Assembly: GCA_036365455.1 (NCBI GenBank)
Contig: JAWQUS010000022.1
Span: forward strand, 9,176,001-9,240,000
From: Macrosoma leucophasiata
Taxonomy: Eukaryota > Arthropoda > Insecta > Lepidoptera > Hedylidae
Direction: 5' to 3'
Length of the DNA: 64,000 nt
In this document: positions 8,601-18,108 of the stretch, in pieces
Numbering within the stretch: the stretch's first letter is position 1
How the letters are laid out: each line of letters starts with the position of its first letter
Program-made: the position numbers and the translations under genes
Notes under the pieces: model-generated
Databases searched by the model: none
What the model was told of the DNA's origin: nothing
Seen by the model: only the letters and a program-made list of their open reading frames with translations

Positions 8601-9067
8601 AATGATGATGAGACTCATTTTATTCATAGTAGTTTCCTCTGTATGCCACAAGATGGCATCTCATGTAATGGACGTTAGAAGCTAAGATACATAATATCCC
8701 ACATTTAATATCTGCATTTCAAATAGAAATTTTAATCACGAATACCCGGGATAGGGAAAGTTGCGACCGCAGCGATTCCCCCGGGATTCAGTTTCGTGTA
8801 CAGATAAAACGGTAGTTGGGAAAATTCGCAATGAAAACTGTTTTGGGAAATGCGAAATTTCGCCGGTTATAAATTTTTGCGAACATTGAATACGCTTATA
8901 TTTGAGGTTTTTAACACTAAGTAACCTACCATTTTATTATACTATTGCCGAAAAAGGAATTACATTATTTCCGGTTTCGTCGTTTAGGTACTACTTTGCG
9001 TTTACGCTAGAGAAGGATGTGAAATGTTACAATAACGTTAATTTTAACAAATGTCTTGGTGCAACCC
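8601..9067. other. No gene or element recognised
   Basis: Contains a small GC patch (ATTCCCCCGGGATTC). At 9010-9050 GAGAAGGATGTGAAATGTTA is also present at 57122. No supportable ORF. Confidence 0.4.
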
Positions 9068-9318
9068 AGCCTAAGTACCTCCGCGCATTTGGCTGCCGGA
9101 CGCGCGGTCAGCGGCCAGCGGCGATCTAATTCTACCAAAATGTCCAAGATATATGGAAATTATGGAAGTGCGCGCATTATGCGGGCAGCCGTTGGAGGCC
9201 ACGTATTGGCCGCGCGACCAAAACATCGCAACCCAACATGTTTGGTCGCATGTTGTCCCCGGTCCCCGCGCACTTAACGCTCTGGCCGCTGGCCGCTCGC
9301 CGCGGCGGGAGCACTTAG
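9068..9318. repeat. GC-rich imperfect inverted-repeat element
   Basis: GCCTAAGTACCTCCGCGCA at the left faces GGGAGCACTTAGAC at the right, with inner arms CAGCGGCCAGCGGCG and CGCTGGCCGCTCGCCG. The three ORFs across it, on both strands, are composition artefacts. Confidence 0.5.
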
Positions 9319-9320
9319 AC

Positions 9321-9858
9321 CAGAGAATATGTAATAATACTACGTATAGAATGGACACTTCGACGTCCCGCCCGATTTCCCCGCCTCACACAACCTCCTC
9401 TCCTCTTATGGGCGACGGTTGGTATTTTGTACGTGATACGCACACAGGTGCACGTGTAAATACACGTCACTGATTGATGTCTGTGTAATAAAGAACAAAT
9501 TAAGCGTTTGTAGCGAACATAGAGCAACTCGGCCTATCTGTCGCGGCCGACCGGAGGGGAGTAGCCATAGCGTTTATAACCGATGCAAAACAGTCTGTAA
9601 TTTTTTGCGGGGGGAAATACGTGTGACACACACTCACACTACAAAATCGTCCATTACTACGAAACTCACACCTTCACTTTAACAAAATACATAAACAATT
9701 TCACGCACACATTTATAATATCTGGGCGACAATCATAGGACCATTTGGTCTTTTACTTTGACAGAGGGGAAAGCCAGCATATGGCTACTCCCCTCCGGTC
9801 CGCGGCCGGTGGCCCGTGTTGCTCTATGGTAGGGAATTTTGGCGGAGTGTCTGCGGTC
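9321..9858 (+). mobile_element. MITE-3, interrupted by MITE-4
   Basis: CAGAGAATATGTAATAATAC to AATTAAGCGTTTGTAG, then MITE-4, then AATTTTGGCGGAGTGTCTGC. The right end is mutated, so I see no convincing outer duplication. Confidence 0.75.
9518..9828. mobile_element. MITE-4, complete, 8-bp target duplication
   Basis: Long inverted ends: CATAGAGCAACTCGGCC and GGCCCGTGTTGCTCTATG. Subterminal parts are GACCGGAGGGGAGTAGCCAT and its inverse. Flanks are GTAGCGAA (9510-9517) and GTAGGGAA (9829-9836), an 8-bp duplication with one change. That length suggests a hAT-like superfamily. Confidence 0.8.
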
Positions 9859-10219
9859 TAGAGGTGGACGGACATGGTGAAACTATACGGGTTCCTTCAT
9901 ATTATATCACTTTCCAAATATAGTAAACAAGTTTAAGCGTCACAAAGGAATCCCAGTTAATGCCGTTAAGCAGCGACCTGCGTCGTCACGATTCTTTTGA
10001 AATCCATTCAGCTTTTCAAACATCGCCATACGAGGAAACGTCAATTGCATAGAGTAGGCACACGTAGACACTTTATTCAATAATATTTTTTCGTGCCACG
10101 AATGTGGGAAACAAGTATCGCTACAGAAGGATGTTGGATAGAAAATACACTCAATATTGTATTTAATGCTATTTATTTTACTGAGAGACTCAACTCACGC
10201 CAGAACCACACGTACCTAC

Positions 10220-10222
<3 letters not shown>
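9859..10222. other. No gene; short repeat K end
   Basis: GACGGACATGGTGAAACTAT near 9869 matches the end of repeat K. The remainder shows nothing I recognise. Confidence 0.4.

Positions 10223-10285
<63 letters not shown>
10223..10285. repeat. (AG)n microsatellite
   Basis: About 31 AG units with one interruption (AAAG near 10261). Confidence 0.98.
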
Positions 10286-10286
<1 letters not shown>

Positions 10287-10477
10287 TATCTACGGCACCA
10301 TACTGTTGTCTCCATCTATTACATTGTATTTTGTCATATACATATATGATGCGTTTCATTGTACTCAACACTTAGCAGAGTTCCAAGTGCAGAAGAAGAA
10401 CTCCGCTACCCAACAAACTCAGCGGTTGCTCTATTGTCAAAACCTTAGATTTAATACAAATATCATTATTATTACCA

Positions 10478-10876
10478 AACTCCGAGACACTGGTAAACTT
10501 CCAGAAAATGGACAAAATCCCAATAGAACCAGAGATAACCCTTATCTCTAATAGACCCCAACCTGAGAATCGAACCCTGGGGTGCGACCGCCTATCGACA
10601 TTGCTATTGTCGTTGTCATTGCTGTCAAATTTTCATGTCGATTTGTAGCTTCTTTGAAAGCAGTAGTGATAATCTGATAGTTTTTCTTGCTTTCGTAGGT
10701 GAGAAACAAACGATAATGGTAGATTATTTCAATTGTTGTTATTTAGTTAACGTAAAAATCGACGTGAAAATTTGACAGCAACGACAACGACATTAACAAT
10801 GTCGATAGGCGGTCGCACCCCAGGATCTCAGCGTAGTAGTAGTAGCCTGCCACCACTAAGCTTCTGAGACAGTCAG
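10478..10876 (-). mobile_element. tSINE-1, 5' half, split by MITE-5
   Basis: CTTCCAGAAAATGGACAAAA to GAATCGAACCC, then MITE-5, then AGGATCTCAGCGTAGTAGTA to GCTTCTGAGACAGT. Joining the two parts restores the tRNA-like T-arm (GGTTCGATTC in sense). Confidence 0.8.
10578..10822. mobile_element. MITE-5, complete
   Basis: TGGGGTGCGACCGCCTATCG at one end and its exact inverse at the other, with further inverted GACATTG..CAATGTC and GCTGTCAAATTTTCA..TGAAAATTTGACAGC. Comparison with intact tSINE-1 copies shows the insertion point, but no clear target duplication. Confidence 0.85.
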
Positions 10877-11105
10877 TGTGAAAATTAAAATCATTCTTTC
10901 TTTGCCTCTGTATTGCCTGCACTATCTGTCACCAGCTACTCTGTGCCATGAATGAATGTGTCTATCAAAGCGTTAACTCATTAGCTCCTATCGTGCAAGT
11001 GGGTTAAGTAAACATATTGTATGAACAAAAGCGAACTAAAACATGTGTTAGTAAAGAAGGCTTGCAATTACTTTCTTTTTATGATGCTTCTATATTCTTC
11101 TATTC

Positions 11106-11388
11106 ACTGGTGGTAGAGCTCCAGTGACGGAGCTCACGGGCGTAGGCACCACCGCATTACCTAATTTACTTGCCGCTAAAAAGTAGTGTTCAGCACTATC
11201 GTGTTCCGGTCAGGAGGTAATGTACGGCCCTGTAATTTCCGGTACATAGGCATAACACCTTAGGCCTCAGGAGTGGTAACGCATCTGCATTTTGACCTTG
11301 GTCTTCATGTAGGTCTGTAGGCTGCAGTCATCACTTAACATCAATGAAAACTGCGTGCTTGTTTGCCACTTCCATTACATAAAAAAAA
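11106..11388 (+). mobile_element. TGG-SINE A, full length
   Basis: Complete head, body and A8 tail, directly followed by a MITE-1 foldback. Confidence 0.9.
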
Positions 11389-11400
11389 GTACAGTAGGTA

Positions 11401-11473
11401 CGCAGCAAGATATATTGCACATCGACCTCTGGATCCCCTCTCCAGAGGTCGATGTGCAATATACCTTGCTGCG
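11401..11473. mobile_element. MITE-1 mini-foldback (33-bp arms, 7-nt loop)
   Basis: TATATTGCACATCGACCTCTGGA and its inverse flank the loop TCCCCTC, extended outwards by CGCAGCAAGA / CCTTGCTGCG with one mismatch. GCACATCGA is the MITE-1 end, so both ends sit face to face with almost no interior. Confidence 0.85.
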
Positions 11474-11477
11474 TTCA

Positions 11478-11699
11478 TAGCATTTATTAGCGATGCAAAA
11501 CAGTCTGTCATTTTTTGCGGGGAGTGTGACACACTCACACCTTGACTTTAACAAAATACATAAACCATTTCACGCACACATTTAAACACCTGGGCGACAG
11601 GCATAGGACCATTTGGTCTTGTACTTTGACAGAGGGGAAAGCCTGCATATGGATACTCCCTTCCGGTATGCCGCGGCCGGTGGCCCGTGTTGCTCTATG
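11478..11699. mobile_element. MITE-4, left end missing
   Basis: Matches MITE-4 from GATGCAAAACAGTCTGTC to GGCCCGTGTTGCTCTATG. The left terminal 40 bp are absent. Confidence 0.8.
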
Positions 11700-11775
11700 C
11701 TCCGGGCACATCACCAGACTCCGAGGAGAGAAAGTCTACTGAGAAACTTCCAGAAAAATGGAAAAACCAAAGATA
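11700..11775 (-). mobile_element. tSINE-1 fragment
   Basis: CTCCGGGCACATCACCAGAC, CTGAGAAACTTCCAGAAAAA: a middle piece of tSINE-1 beside MITE-4. Confidence 0.55.
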
Positions 11776-11983
11776 ATGGATTTCAATTCCATTAAATGCT
11801 ATTTTTATCCTTCAGGAACATAACAGTCTAATGTCATACAAGATGGCCGCGTTGCTAGGCAACCGTGTGACAGGTCACACGGAAAATTGGATGTCGCTGA
11901 TGGAAACGTGTATTGTCAGTTATTTTAATATTGTGTGGATTATTGACTGCCGTGCCTCACGTTCAAAATAGGCAAAAGATTTC

Positions 11984-12130
11984 CTCCCTTATTCATAAAC
12001 ATATTTAAGCTAAAGTGTTGCTAATATCTCCTTTGTCTTTATCTATCCTGCACGTTTGACAATGCAACTGACAAAGACAAAGCATTCTATAGCTAAAACG
12101 TATCTAATGTACGTTTATGAATAAGGGGGT
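11984..12130. mobile_element. MITE-6
   Basis: CCCTTATTCATAAACAT... and ...ACGTTTATGAATAAGGG. The interior (AAGTGTTGCTAATATCTCC, TTTGACAATGCAACTGACAA) is shared with 16227 and 49168. The left terminal bases are mutated. Confidence 0.8.
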
Positions 12131-12181
12131 AAGTATATATTATAGGGATGTCACATACAAGCTGCTATGCTGTATGTAAAG

Positions 12182-12346
12182 GGGAGCTCGAGAGCGTAAC
12201 ACCACCGCATTAATCTATATGCCGACAAATGGTAGTGTTCAGCACTATCCGAGTTCCGGTTAGATGGTAATGTATGGCCCCGTAATAACCGTCACAGAGA
12301 TTAACAGCTAAGGTCTCAGGAGCGGCAACGCATCTGCATTTTGATG
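12182..12346 (+). mobile_element. TGG-SINE B, 5' two-thirds
   Basis: GGAGCTCGAGAGCGTAACAC to CTGCATTTTGATG with B-type GGCCCCGTAATAAC. The 3' part is replaced by an A-type piece at 12347. Confidence 0.75.
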
Positions 12347-12511
12347 TCCTGTAATTTCCGGCACAGAGGCATAACACATTAGGCCTCAGGAGTGGTAAAG
12401 CATCTGCATCTTGACCTTGGTCTTCGTGTGGGTGTCTATAGACTGCAGTCATCACTTAACATCAATGTGAACTGCATTCTTGTTTACCACTTCCATTAAT
12501 TGAAAAAAATA
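12347..12511 (+). mobile_element. TGG-SINE A, 5'-truncated, joined to a B copy
   Basis: Starts inside the element (TCCTGTAATTTCCGGCACAG) and runs to a short A tail. The join with the B copy repeats the middle region, so this is a second insertion and not one element. Confidence 0.75.
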
Positions 12512-12667
12512 TTTAAATTGAATAAATTATATTTTAACTTGTTTGACATGCATATCAATTGTTATTCACTTTAATTTATTTTGCTTGTTTTTGACGTGTC
12601 ATAAGAGGTGCCTGTCACCCTAAATGTATAAATTAATTTCTGATTCTGATAATGATGAATGTAGAAG

Positions 12668-12770
12668 TTGCAGGGGGGGGGTCAGGACCGGAATATCTGG
12701 CGCTCCACACTCTCTGTCTACCTCGTAAGGGACTTGGCGTGAAGATACATAAATAAATAATAAATAAATA
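12668..12770 (+). pseudogene. LINE-G 3' end
   Basis: GGACCGGAATATCTGGCGCT, CTACCTCGTAAGGGACTTGG, then CGTGAAGATACAT and an AAAT-rich tail in place of ATAC repeats. Only about 25 codons remain. Confidence 0.65.
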
Positions 12771-12974
12771 CGCTTATACTCACAGCTCCACATTAGGTAC
12801 CTATTATTTAAACCTGTGTCGTAGATGCCGTTGTACACATACAACACATACACAAACACCCAGACCCGAAACAAATATCTGTAGGCCATACAAATATTTG
12901 TTCCGGTGCGGGGATCGAACCCGCGACCCTTCGAATCAAACGGTGGCTTCGCACCGCTGGATTAACCGGGTCGT
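12771..12974 (-). mobile_element. tSINE-2, full length
   Basis: From CGCTTATACTCACAGCTCCA (3' end) to GGATTAACCGGGTCGTC (5' head), with an intact B box in sense (GGTTCGATCCC). Confidence 0.85.
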
Positions 12975-13037
12975 CAAATCAATGGGAACAGTATGTTTAA
13001 TGTTTATAGGTCACTTTCATAAAATAACAGTTTGTGT

Positions 13038-13311
13038 TGTTTTATATTATTTCGCATTAACACATGCTTGTGAAATATATTTTTTTTTTTTTTTAAAGAA
13101 AAATGGAAAGAAAAATTTGTCTTCAGGCGAGACTCGAACTCGCTGCTGCTACCATAAAGCAATGCAATAGATGTGAAGGAAAGATTTGACAAATCGGGCA
13201 GGGCTTCAGTAGCTCAATTGGAAGAGCGGCTGGTCTAGATTCCCAGTAGGTCGCGAGTTCGAGTCTCGCCTGAAGTCAAATTTTTCTTTCCATTTTTCTT
13301 TAAAAAAAAAA
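13038..13311 (+). mobile_element. tRNA-bearing foldback (tFB) with A-tail and 18-bp target duplication
   Basis: The left arm has TTATTTCGCATTAACACATG, then an antisense T-arm (CAGGCGAGACTCGAACTCGC). A central spacer follows, then a sense tRNA-like sequence (13203-13276) and TTTCTTTAAAAAAAAAA. The flanks TAAAATAACAGTTTGTGT (13020-13037 and 13312-13329) are identical. The long duplication and A-tail indicate retroposition. The related copy at 62150 continues where this one ends in poly(A). Confidence 0.75.
13203..13276 (+). other. tRNA-like cloverleaf inside the foldback
   Basis: Folds as acceptor GCTTCAG/CTGAAGT (one G-T), D stem GCTC/GAGC, anticodon stem CTGGT/CCCAG with one mismatch and loop CTAGATT, and T stem GCGAG/CTCGC with loop TTCGAGT. 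The loop would give anticodon AGA, but there is no long variable arm as in tRNA-Ser. It is most likely a tRNA-derived promoter and not a working tRNA gene. Confidence 0.6.
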
Positions 13312-13620
13312 TAAAATAACAGTTTGTGTGTTAGTGTACCCATACAATATTCCCTTTACTTCACTACTAACCTACTATCGCCATGCTAACATAATGTAGG
13401 TAATCAAACATGGCGGCCTACCGTTACTGGCCGAGACATTTGACTTTGAAGAACCGTTCGCGCTCGGACAAACCGGCATGCTATATTTCGAACATACTAT
13501 CTGGGAACTGGGGTGCTACCGCGTATCTGTATTGCTGCTGACATTGTCATTGCTGTCAAATTCTCATGTCGATTTGCAGCTCTTTTAAAAGAAATATTGA
13601 TAATCTTGTTTTCGTAGGTG

Positions 13621-13800
13621 ATAGGTCGAGTTCTGTCTGATGGTGGGGTCAAAAGTCTTAGCAATCGGCGTGCATGTATGAAGAGAATGATGAAGGTAGA
13701 CGAGGCACGAGAGGTTTGTCAGAACCGGGATGTCTGGCGCTCTACACTCTCTGCCTACCCCGTTAGGGACCTGGCGTGAAGATACATACATACATACATA
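13621..13800 (+). pseudogene. LINE-G reverse transcriptase C-terminus, 5'-truncated
   Basis: Open frame IGRVLSDGGVKS, ACMKRMMKVDEAREV, LSAYPVRDLA then TGA, followed at once by AGATACATACATACATACAT. There is practically no 3' UTR. Inserted in MITE-5 at GTGATA|AACAAGCG. Confidence 0.85.
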
Positions 13801-13857
13801 AACAAGCGATAATGGTAGATTTTTTCGATTATTAATATTTAGTTAAAGAAAAAATCG

Positions 13858-14145
13858 ACAGGCGGTAGAGCTCCAGTGACGGAGCTCGCGGGCGTAGGCA
13901 CCACCGCATTACCTAATATACTTGCCGCTAAATGGTAGTGTTCAGCACTGTCGTGTTCCGGTCAGATGGTAATGTACGGCCCTGTAATTTCCGGCACAGA
14001 GGCATAACACCTTAGGCCTCAGGAGTGGTAACGAATCTGCATTTTTACCTCTGGTCATTGTGTGGGTGTCTATAGGCTGCAGTCATCACTTAACATCAAT
14101 GTGAACTGTACGCTTGTTAGCCACTTTTAAAACATTTAAAAAAAT
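13858..14145 (+). mobile_element. TGG-SINE A inside MITE-5
   Basis: GGCGGTAGAGCTCCAGTGAC to CCACTTTTAAAACATTTAAA. The host MITE resumes as TGAAAATTTGA. Confidence 0.85.
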
Positions 14146-14274
14146 GAAAATTTGAACGCAATGACAATGATGACAGCAATGTCGATAGGCGGTCGCACCC
14201 CTGGGGACCGTCCCATCGACATTGTCCGCCTATCGACATTGCTGACGTCATTATCATAATTGTACTATTTATTT

Positions 14275-14432
14275 TTCTCAAAAACACATGCGAGTAAACT
14301 TCAGAAATTAAAGAAAAAACGGAAAGAAAAATTTGACTTCGGGCAGGAATTGAACCTGCGACCTCTGGCGACCAGTCCAGCCGCTTTACCACTTAGTTAC
14401 CGAAGTACTTCGGCAGCTTAGTGGTAAAGCGG
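14275..14432. mobile_element. tFB-type fragment with tRNA-half palindrome
   Basis: CACATGCGAGTAAACTTCAG, GGCAGGAATTGAACCTGCGA, then CCAGTCCAGCCGCTTTACCA facing TGGTAAAGCGGCTGGACTGG. The tRNA 5' half is duplicated head-on (about 14366-14429). TAGTGGTAAAGCGG keeps the D-arm region. Confidence 0.7.
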
Positions 14433-15083
14433 CTGGACTGGCGCAATGAAACCCTGGCGCCCCCTAGGCCTTACCGTGATGGTCCAAGACGATGCTCTTA
14501 GCTGTCTCAGGGAGCGCCGCGGCGGCCTGCACTATAGGTTAAGCCGCCCCTGAATCTGACTGATCTTCTTGCTTTCGTAAGTGATAAACAAGCGATATTA
14601 GTAGAATATTTCGATTTTTTTTAAATAAAAAATATATTTGCTTTGTTTCTTTCATCATATTAGTAGGTAACTAATTTGCCCGTCAAACCGGTTTTCCTCG
14701 GAATGAATATAATGAAAGGGCCCAACCCTCCTGCCATATACATCAGCTGTACGAAGCAATAGATAACCCGAGAAAGCAAAGGAATTATAATGTACGCAAA
14801 TTGCTCAGTAGTTTCAACTCAAGTTATTCTGCATTCAGTGAAAGCGCGCTAGGGTTGGGGATGTCGATGGAATTTTTCTATCGATAAATTTACTCTTTTT
14901 TTTAAAGGTATGCTTTTTTTGACGCGATTGCAAAAAAATGAGAGTGCATTTTTATGATGCACACCCACACCGACAGATAAAAGCGACAGTCTGAAGTTAG
15001 TTGTTAAACAAATAAAAGCAACAGTCAGAAGTTCATTGTTAAACTTTTAAAGACTTTAACGTGCATACATAAGTACACTAACT
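14433..15083. other. No gene; MITE-5 core piece and 35-bp-unit piece
   Basis: 14550-14620 (CTTGCTTTCGTAAGTGATAA ACAAGCGAT) is a MITE-5 interior fragment. 14640-14935 is unassigned apart from CTATCGATAAATT. Confidence 0.5.
14940..15055 (-). repeat. Dispersed element with two 35-bp units
   Basis: In reverse complement there are two units with ACTAACTTCAGACTGTCGCT and then GTCGGTGTGGGTGTGC, the same order and flank as at 967-1066. Confidence 0.8.
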
Positions 15084-15332
15084 GTTTTCTTTTAGGAATA
15101 TATTGCCACCTGCAAACAAGCATGCGGCTCACATTTATGTTAAGTGATGACAGCAGGCTATAGAGCTCTATACAAAAACCAAAGGTCAAAATGCAGATAC
15201 GTTGCCTCACCTGAGACCTAACTTGTTCTGTATGATAATTATTACGTGGCTATATATTACCATCTAACCGGAACACGTTAGTGATGAACACTACCATTTG
15301 GCGGCAGATAGATTAAGTAATGTGGTGGTGTA
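15084..15332 (-). mobile_element. TGG-SINE B, 5' head missing
   Basis: CAAACAAGCATGCGGCTCAC to GATTAAGTAATGTGGTGGTG with B-type ACCATCTAACCGGAACACG. Confidence 0.8.
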
Positions 15333-15483
15333 ATCTGTTTAAGTTATATTTTTGAGGCATTGTCTTAAACGTAAACCAAAGGATGATACTGTTCCACACA
15401 TTTCTGGACCCAGGTGTTAGCATTGTACAAATTATGTTATTTTCAAATTACGATAAAATAAATAATTTGATTTTCGGGCATTA

Positions 15484-15834
15484 GGGGCCGTTCAAGTATT
15501 ACGTAAGCAGATTTATTACAATTCTTTACCCCCCCATCCCCCTTGTCAGCAAAAGTAAGCAAAGCTCTTACCCCCTCCCCCCATGCTTACGTAAACATTT
15601 TTCAATTAATGTATTGTTTTTTTTTTATATTATAATTTATAATGTTATAATTATAATTTTATAAATAAGAAAATAGATTTAGGATAGAGATTAGATTTTA
15701 CTGATGTAATAAGTAAATAACTACCGATGACGTAATCATCATCTAGACTCCCCTACCCCCCATGTCATCCAAAATAAGCAAAGCAAAGACCCCCCCGCCC
15801 CCCCATAGAGCTTACGTAATACTTGAACGGCCCC
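15484..15834. mobile_element. PIF/Harbinger-type MITE, TTA duplication
   Basis: GGGGCCGTTCAAGTATTACG... and the exact inverse at the right end, with TTA on both sides (15481-15483, 15835-15837). A 3-bp TWA target and GGGGCC ends fit PIF/Harbinger. Subterminal C-runs (CCCCCCCATCCCCC) face each other. No transposase. Confidence 0.85.
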
Positions 15835-16020
15835 TTATTTGTATTCCCAGTAATTGAATTATATATGATTAAGTAAAAGTTGGGTTAGATTGCAAATTGT
15901 TAACTATATTACAAAATGTACTGTGTGATGGGTTAACCAGTAACGACTTTGCCGGCCCAAAATTACCCGTCTCCTTTCAACTCAATCGATAATTTCGAAG
16001 CGAATTGGATGAGACAGACG

Positions 16021-16183
16021 GACCCCGTAATAACTATCACAGAGACGTAACAACTTAGATCTCAGGGGTGGCAACGCATCTGCATTTTGACCCCTGGTTT
16101 TTATTTAGATGTCTATAAGCTGCAATCTTCACTTAACATCCATATGTGCATGCTTGTTTGTCAGATTCGTAACAAAAAAAAAA
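16021..16183 (+). mobile_element. TGG-SINE B, 5'-truncated
   Basis: ACCCCGTAATAACTATCACA to CATGCTTGTTTGTCAG with a 10-A tail. Confidence 0.8.
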
Positions 16184-16226
16184 CCATTTTTGCCGATGTA
16201 GTACGGAACCCCAAAAATAAAGTATA

Positions 16227-16371
16227 ACCCCCTTATTCATAAACGTATTTGAGCTAAAGTGTTGCTAATCTCTCCTTTCTCTTTTTCAATCCTGCACATT
16301 TGACAATGCAACGGACAAAGACAAATTCTATATCTAAAACGTATCTAATGTACGTTTACGAATAAGGGGGT
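16227..16371. mobile_element. MITE-6, complete
   Basis: CCCCCTTATTCATAAACGTA at the left, TACGTTTACGAATAAGGGGG at the right, next to TA on both sides. About 145 bp, no ORF. Confidence 0.85.
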
Positions 16372-17254
16372 TAATCTATTGTAAGCTTGTTTGCTACTCA
16401 CAAGAAATAAAAACGAAATACAAATGGCTTCTTAACATGATTGACACCATTAATCAATTAGTTAGTAGCTCGAACAACTTCGTAGATCGTGGCCTAATTT
16501 TTAAATTGGTGTGAGCCGGTCTCAATCTATCTTGATATATTGTGTGTCAGTAATCAGTATGTAATAGAATACGTGTTAGGAAAAAGTAGCTGTATTTCTT
16601 AAATTAAATGTTTGTTAGTATAAAATTTTAACACTCTCAATAAAGAGCAATTGAAATTCACCAGTCAAAAAAATAAAACAAACAACCATCCAAGCCTCGT
16701 GGTAATATAATTTTTTGTACTGAATGTAGGAATTTCCGTTGAACTCTGACTTATAGCGGTGTTTAAGTAAGTAATACAGACATGCCTACTTCTTCAAGCT
16801 CCGTCATTTCAAAAACTACCGATCGGGACTAGCACTGTAGTATGAGAACATAGAAGCACATAATTTATTCATAGAATCAATACATTCATTGATATGCATA
16901 ATATATATTACTAATAACAAGTTACTATTCACATCAGGTCGATAAACTCTGGTAATCATAAATTAGCGTACAAACTTGATATCTATCGACAACCACTCGA
17001 TATATCCACCACACATCACTAACGTCTGTCGTTTCCCACGCAAGTAAGTGAACCCGACCAATAAAGTAATAATGGACAATTATGCAGCAACTCTTCACAG
17101 TAAAAGACATTTTATAAGAACCGCCATTTTAAGTGAGCGTGGTCCGCCATTTTATGATACCTTGTTTGCACATAAACCCAGTTTTTGAAGCATAAAACTG
17201 TTTATTTTTTAAGAGTGCAGTTAGATGTAGGTGTGCAGTGTTTTAGTGGTGGTA
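16372..17254. other. No gene recognised
   Basis: AT-rich. AATAAA occurs near 16640, and GGTCCGCCATTTTATG near 17139. TGTCGTTTCCCACG near 17025 recurs at 19072 beside ATCGAT boxes, so a decayed repeat is likely. 17236-17256 carries a TGG-SINE scrap (GGTGGTAATGTACGGCCCCG). Confidence 0.4.
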
Positions 17255-17510
17255 ATGTACGGCCCCGTTATTTAAAACCTTATCTCTGATTCTATTGGTG
17301 TTTTTCCATTTTCTGGAAGTTTCCCAGTAACTCGGAGTTTGGTTATGTGCCCGGAGATGGCAACAGGCTCGCCACCTGTTACATAGGCCAAAAACGTAAC
17401 CAGCGAATCGTGGGTGTTTGCATGTATGCTGGAATGCATGCATTTTACTCTGCCTACCCCTTCGGGGCGTTTACCATTACAGGCGTGAAGTTACGTTTTA
17501 CGTTATTTTT
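17255..17510 (+). mobile_element. tSINE-1, head missing
   Basis: TTATCTCTGATTCTATTGGT to CCATTACAGGCGTGAAGTTA. A small duplication breaks CCCCTTCGGGG near 17460. Confidence 0.75.
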
Positions 17511-17512
17511 TC

Positions 17513-17695
17513 CGATGCGTTGCCACTCCTGAGACCTTTCTCTGTGATAATTACTACAGCGCTATACATTACCATCTAATCGGAACACGATAGTGCTGAA
17601 CACTACCATTTGGCGGCAGAGAGATTAATTACAGTATTCACTTACCATCAATGTGAACTATATGCTTGTTTAGCACTTACATAACATAATTATAA
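17513..17695 (-). mobile_element. TGG-SINE B piece facing a second 3' piece
   Basis: 17513-17630 is minus-strand B (TACATTACCATCTAATCGGA to GGCGGCAGAGAGATTAA). 17632-17695 is a plus-strand 3' end (TCACTTACCATCAATGTGAA). The two face each other. Confidence 0.65.
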
Positions 17696-18108
17696 ACATT
17701 TTTTGCCCTCTCCAAACAAGGTTTTACAAAAATCTTAAGGAAAATTACAAAATACTGGAAGAAAAATGTATTACATGACCATTATATTGGCGAGGACTGG
17801 TGCCTGAAAAAAGTGAGACAAAATCTCACTTGAGATACGGTCACCAGCCTCTCACCGTAAAAACAGTTATGTTCATATATTCACACCAATAACCCAGTTA
17901 TTAGGCACTTCAGGTACCTCTTCTATATTTAGGAATGAAGAAAACAATTACGCATGTTGCAATTTGTCTTAAACTTTGTTGCACGGAGTATAGAAATATT
18001 GATTAGTCATACTCCGTCGCTATGTAACTAGTCAGTAAATCAATAGTTTTGTTTCCCATTTCTACATCTTGCACGCAGTTATTTTTAAGGTTCCGTACCT
18101 CAAAACTT
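17696..18108. other. No gene recognised
   Basis: Holds a short hairpin AAAGTGAGACAAAATCTCACTT near 17810 and nothing else assignable. Confidence 0.4.

Larger units (their letters stand above)
13509..14201. mobile_element. MITE-5 carrying two insertions
   Basis: TGGGGTGCTACCGCGTATCT at the left, GTCGATAGGCGGTCGCACCC at the right. The interior matches 10578-10822 apart from a LINE-G piece (13621-13800) and a TGG-SINE (13858-14145). A further inverted end (ATCGACATTGTCCGCCTATC) follows at 14215. Confidence 0.8.

Noticed and set aside
10093..10551. 152-codon ORF, longest of the window
   Set aside because: Its core is the (AG)n microsatellite read as Arg-Glu repeats, and the remainder runs into antisense tSINE-1.
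13203..13276. Functional tRNA gene
   Set aside because: Part of a repeated foldback, anticodon-stem mismatch, anticodon inconsistent with the arm structure, and no T-run terminator right after it.
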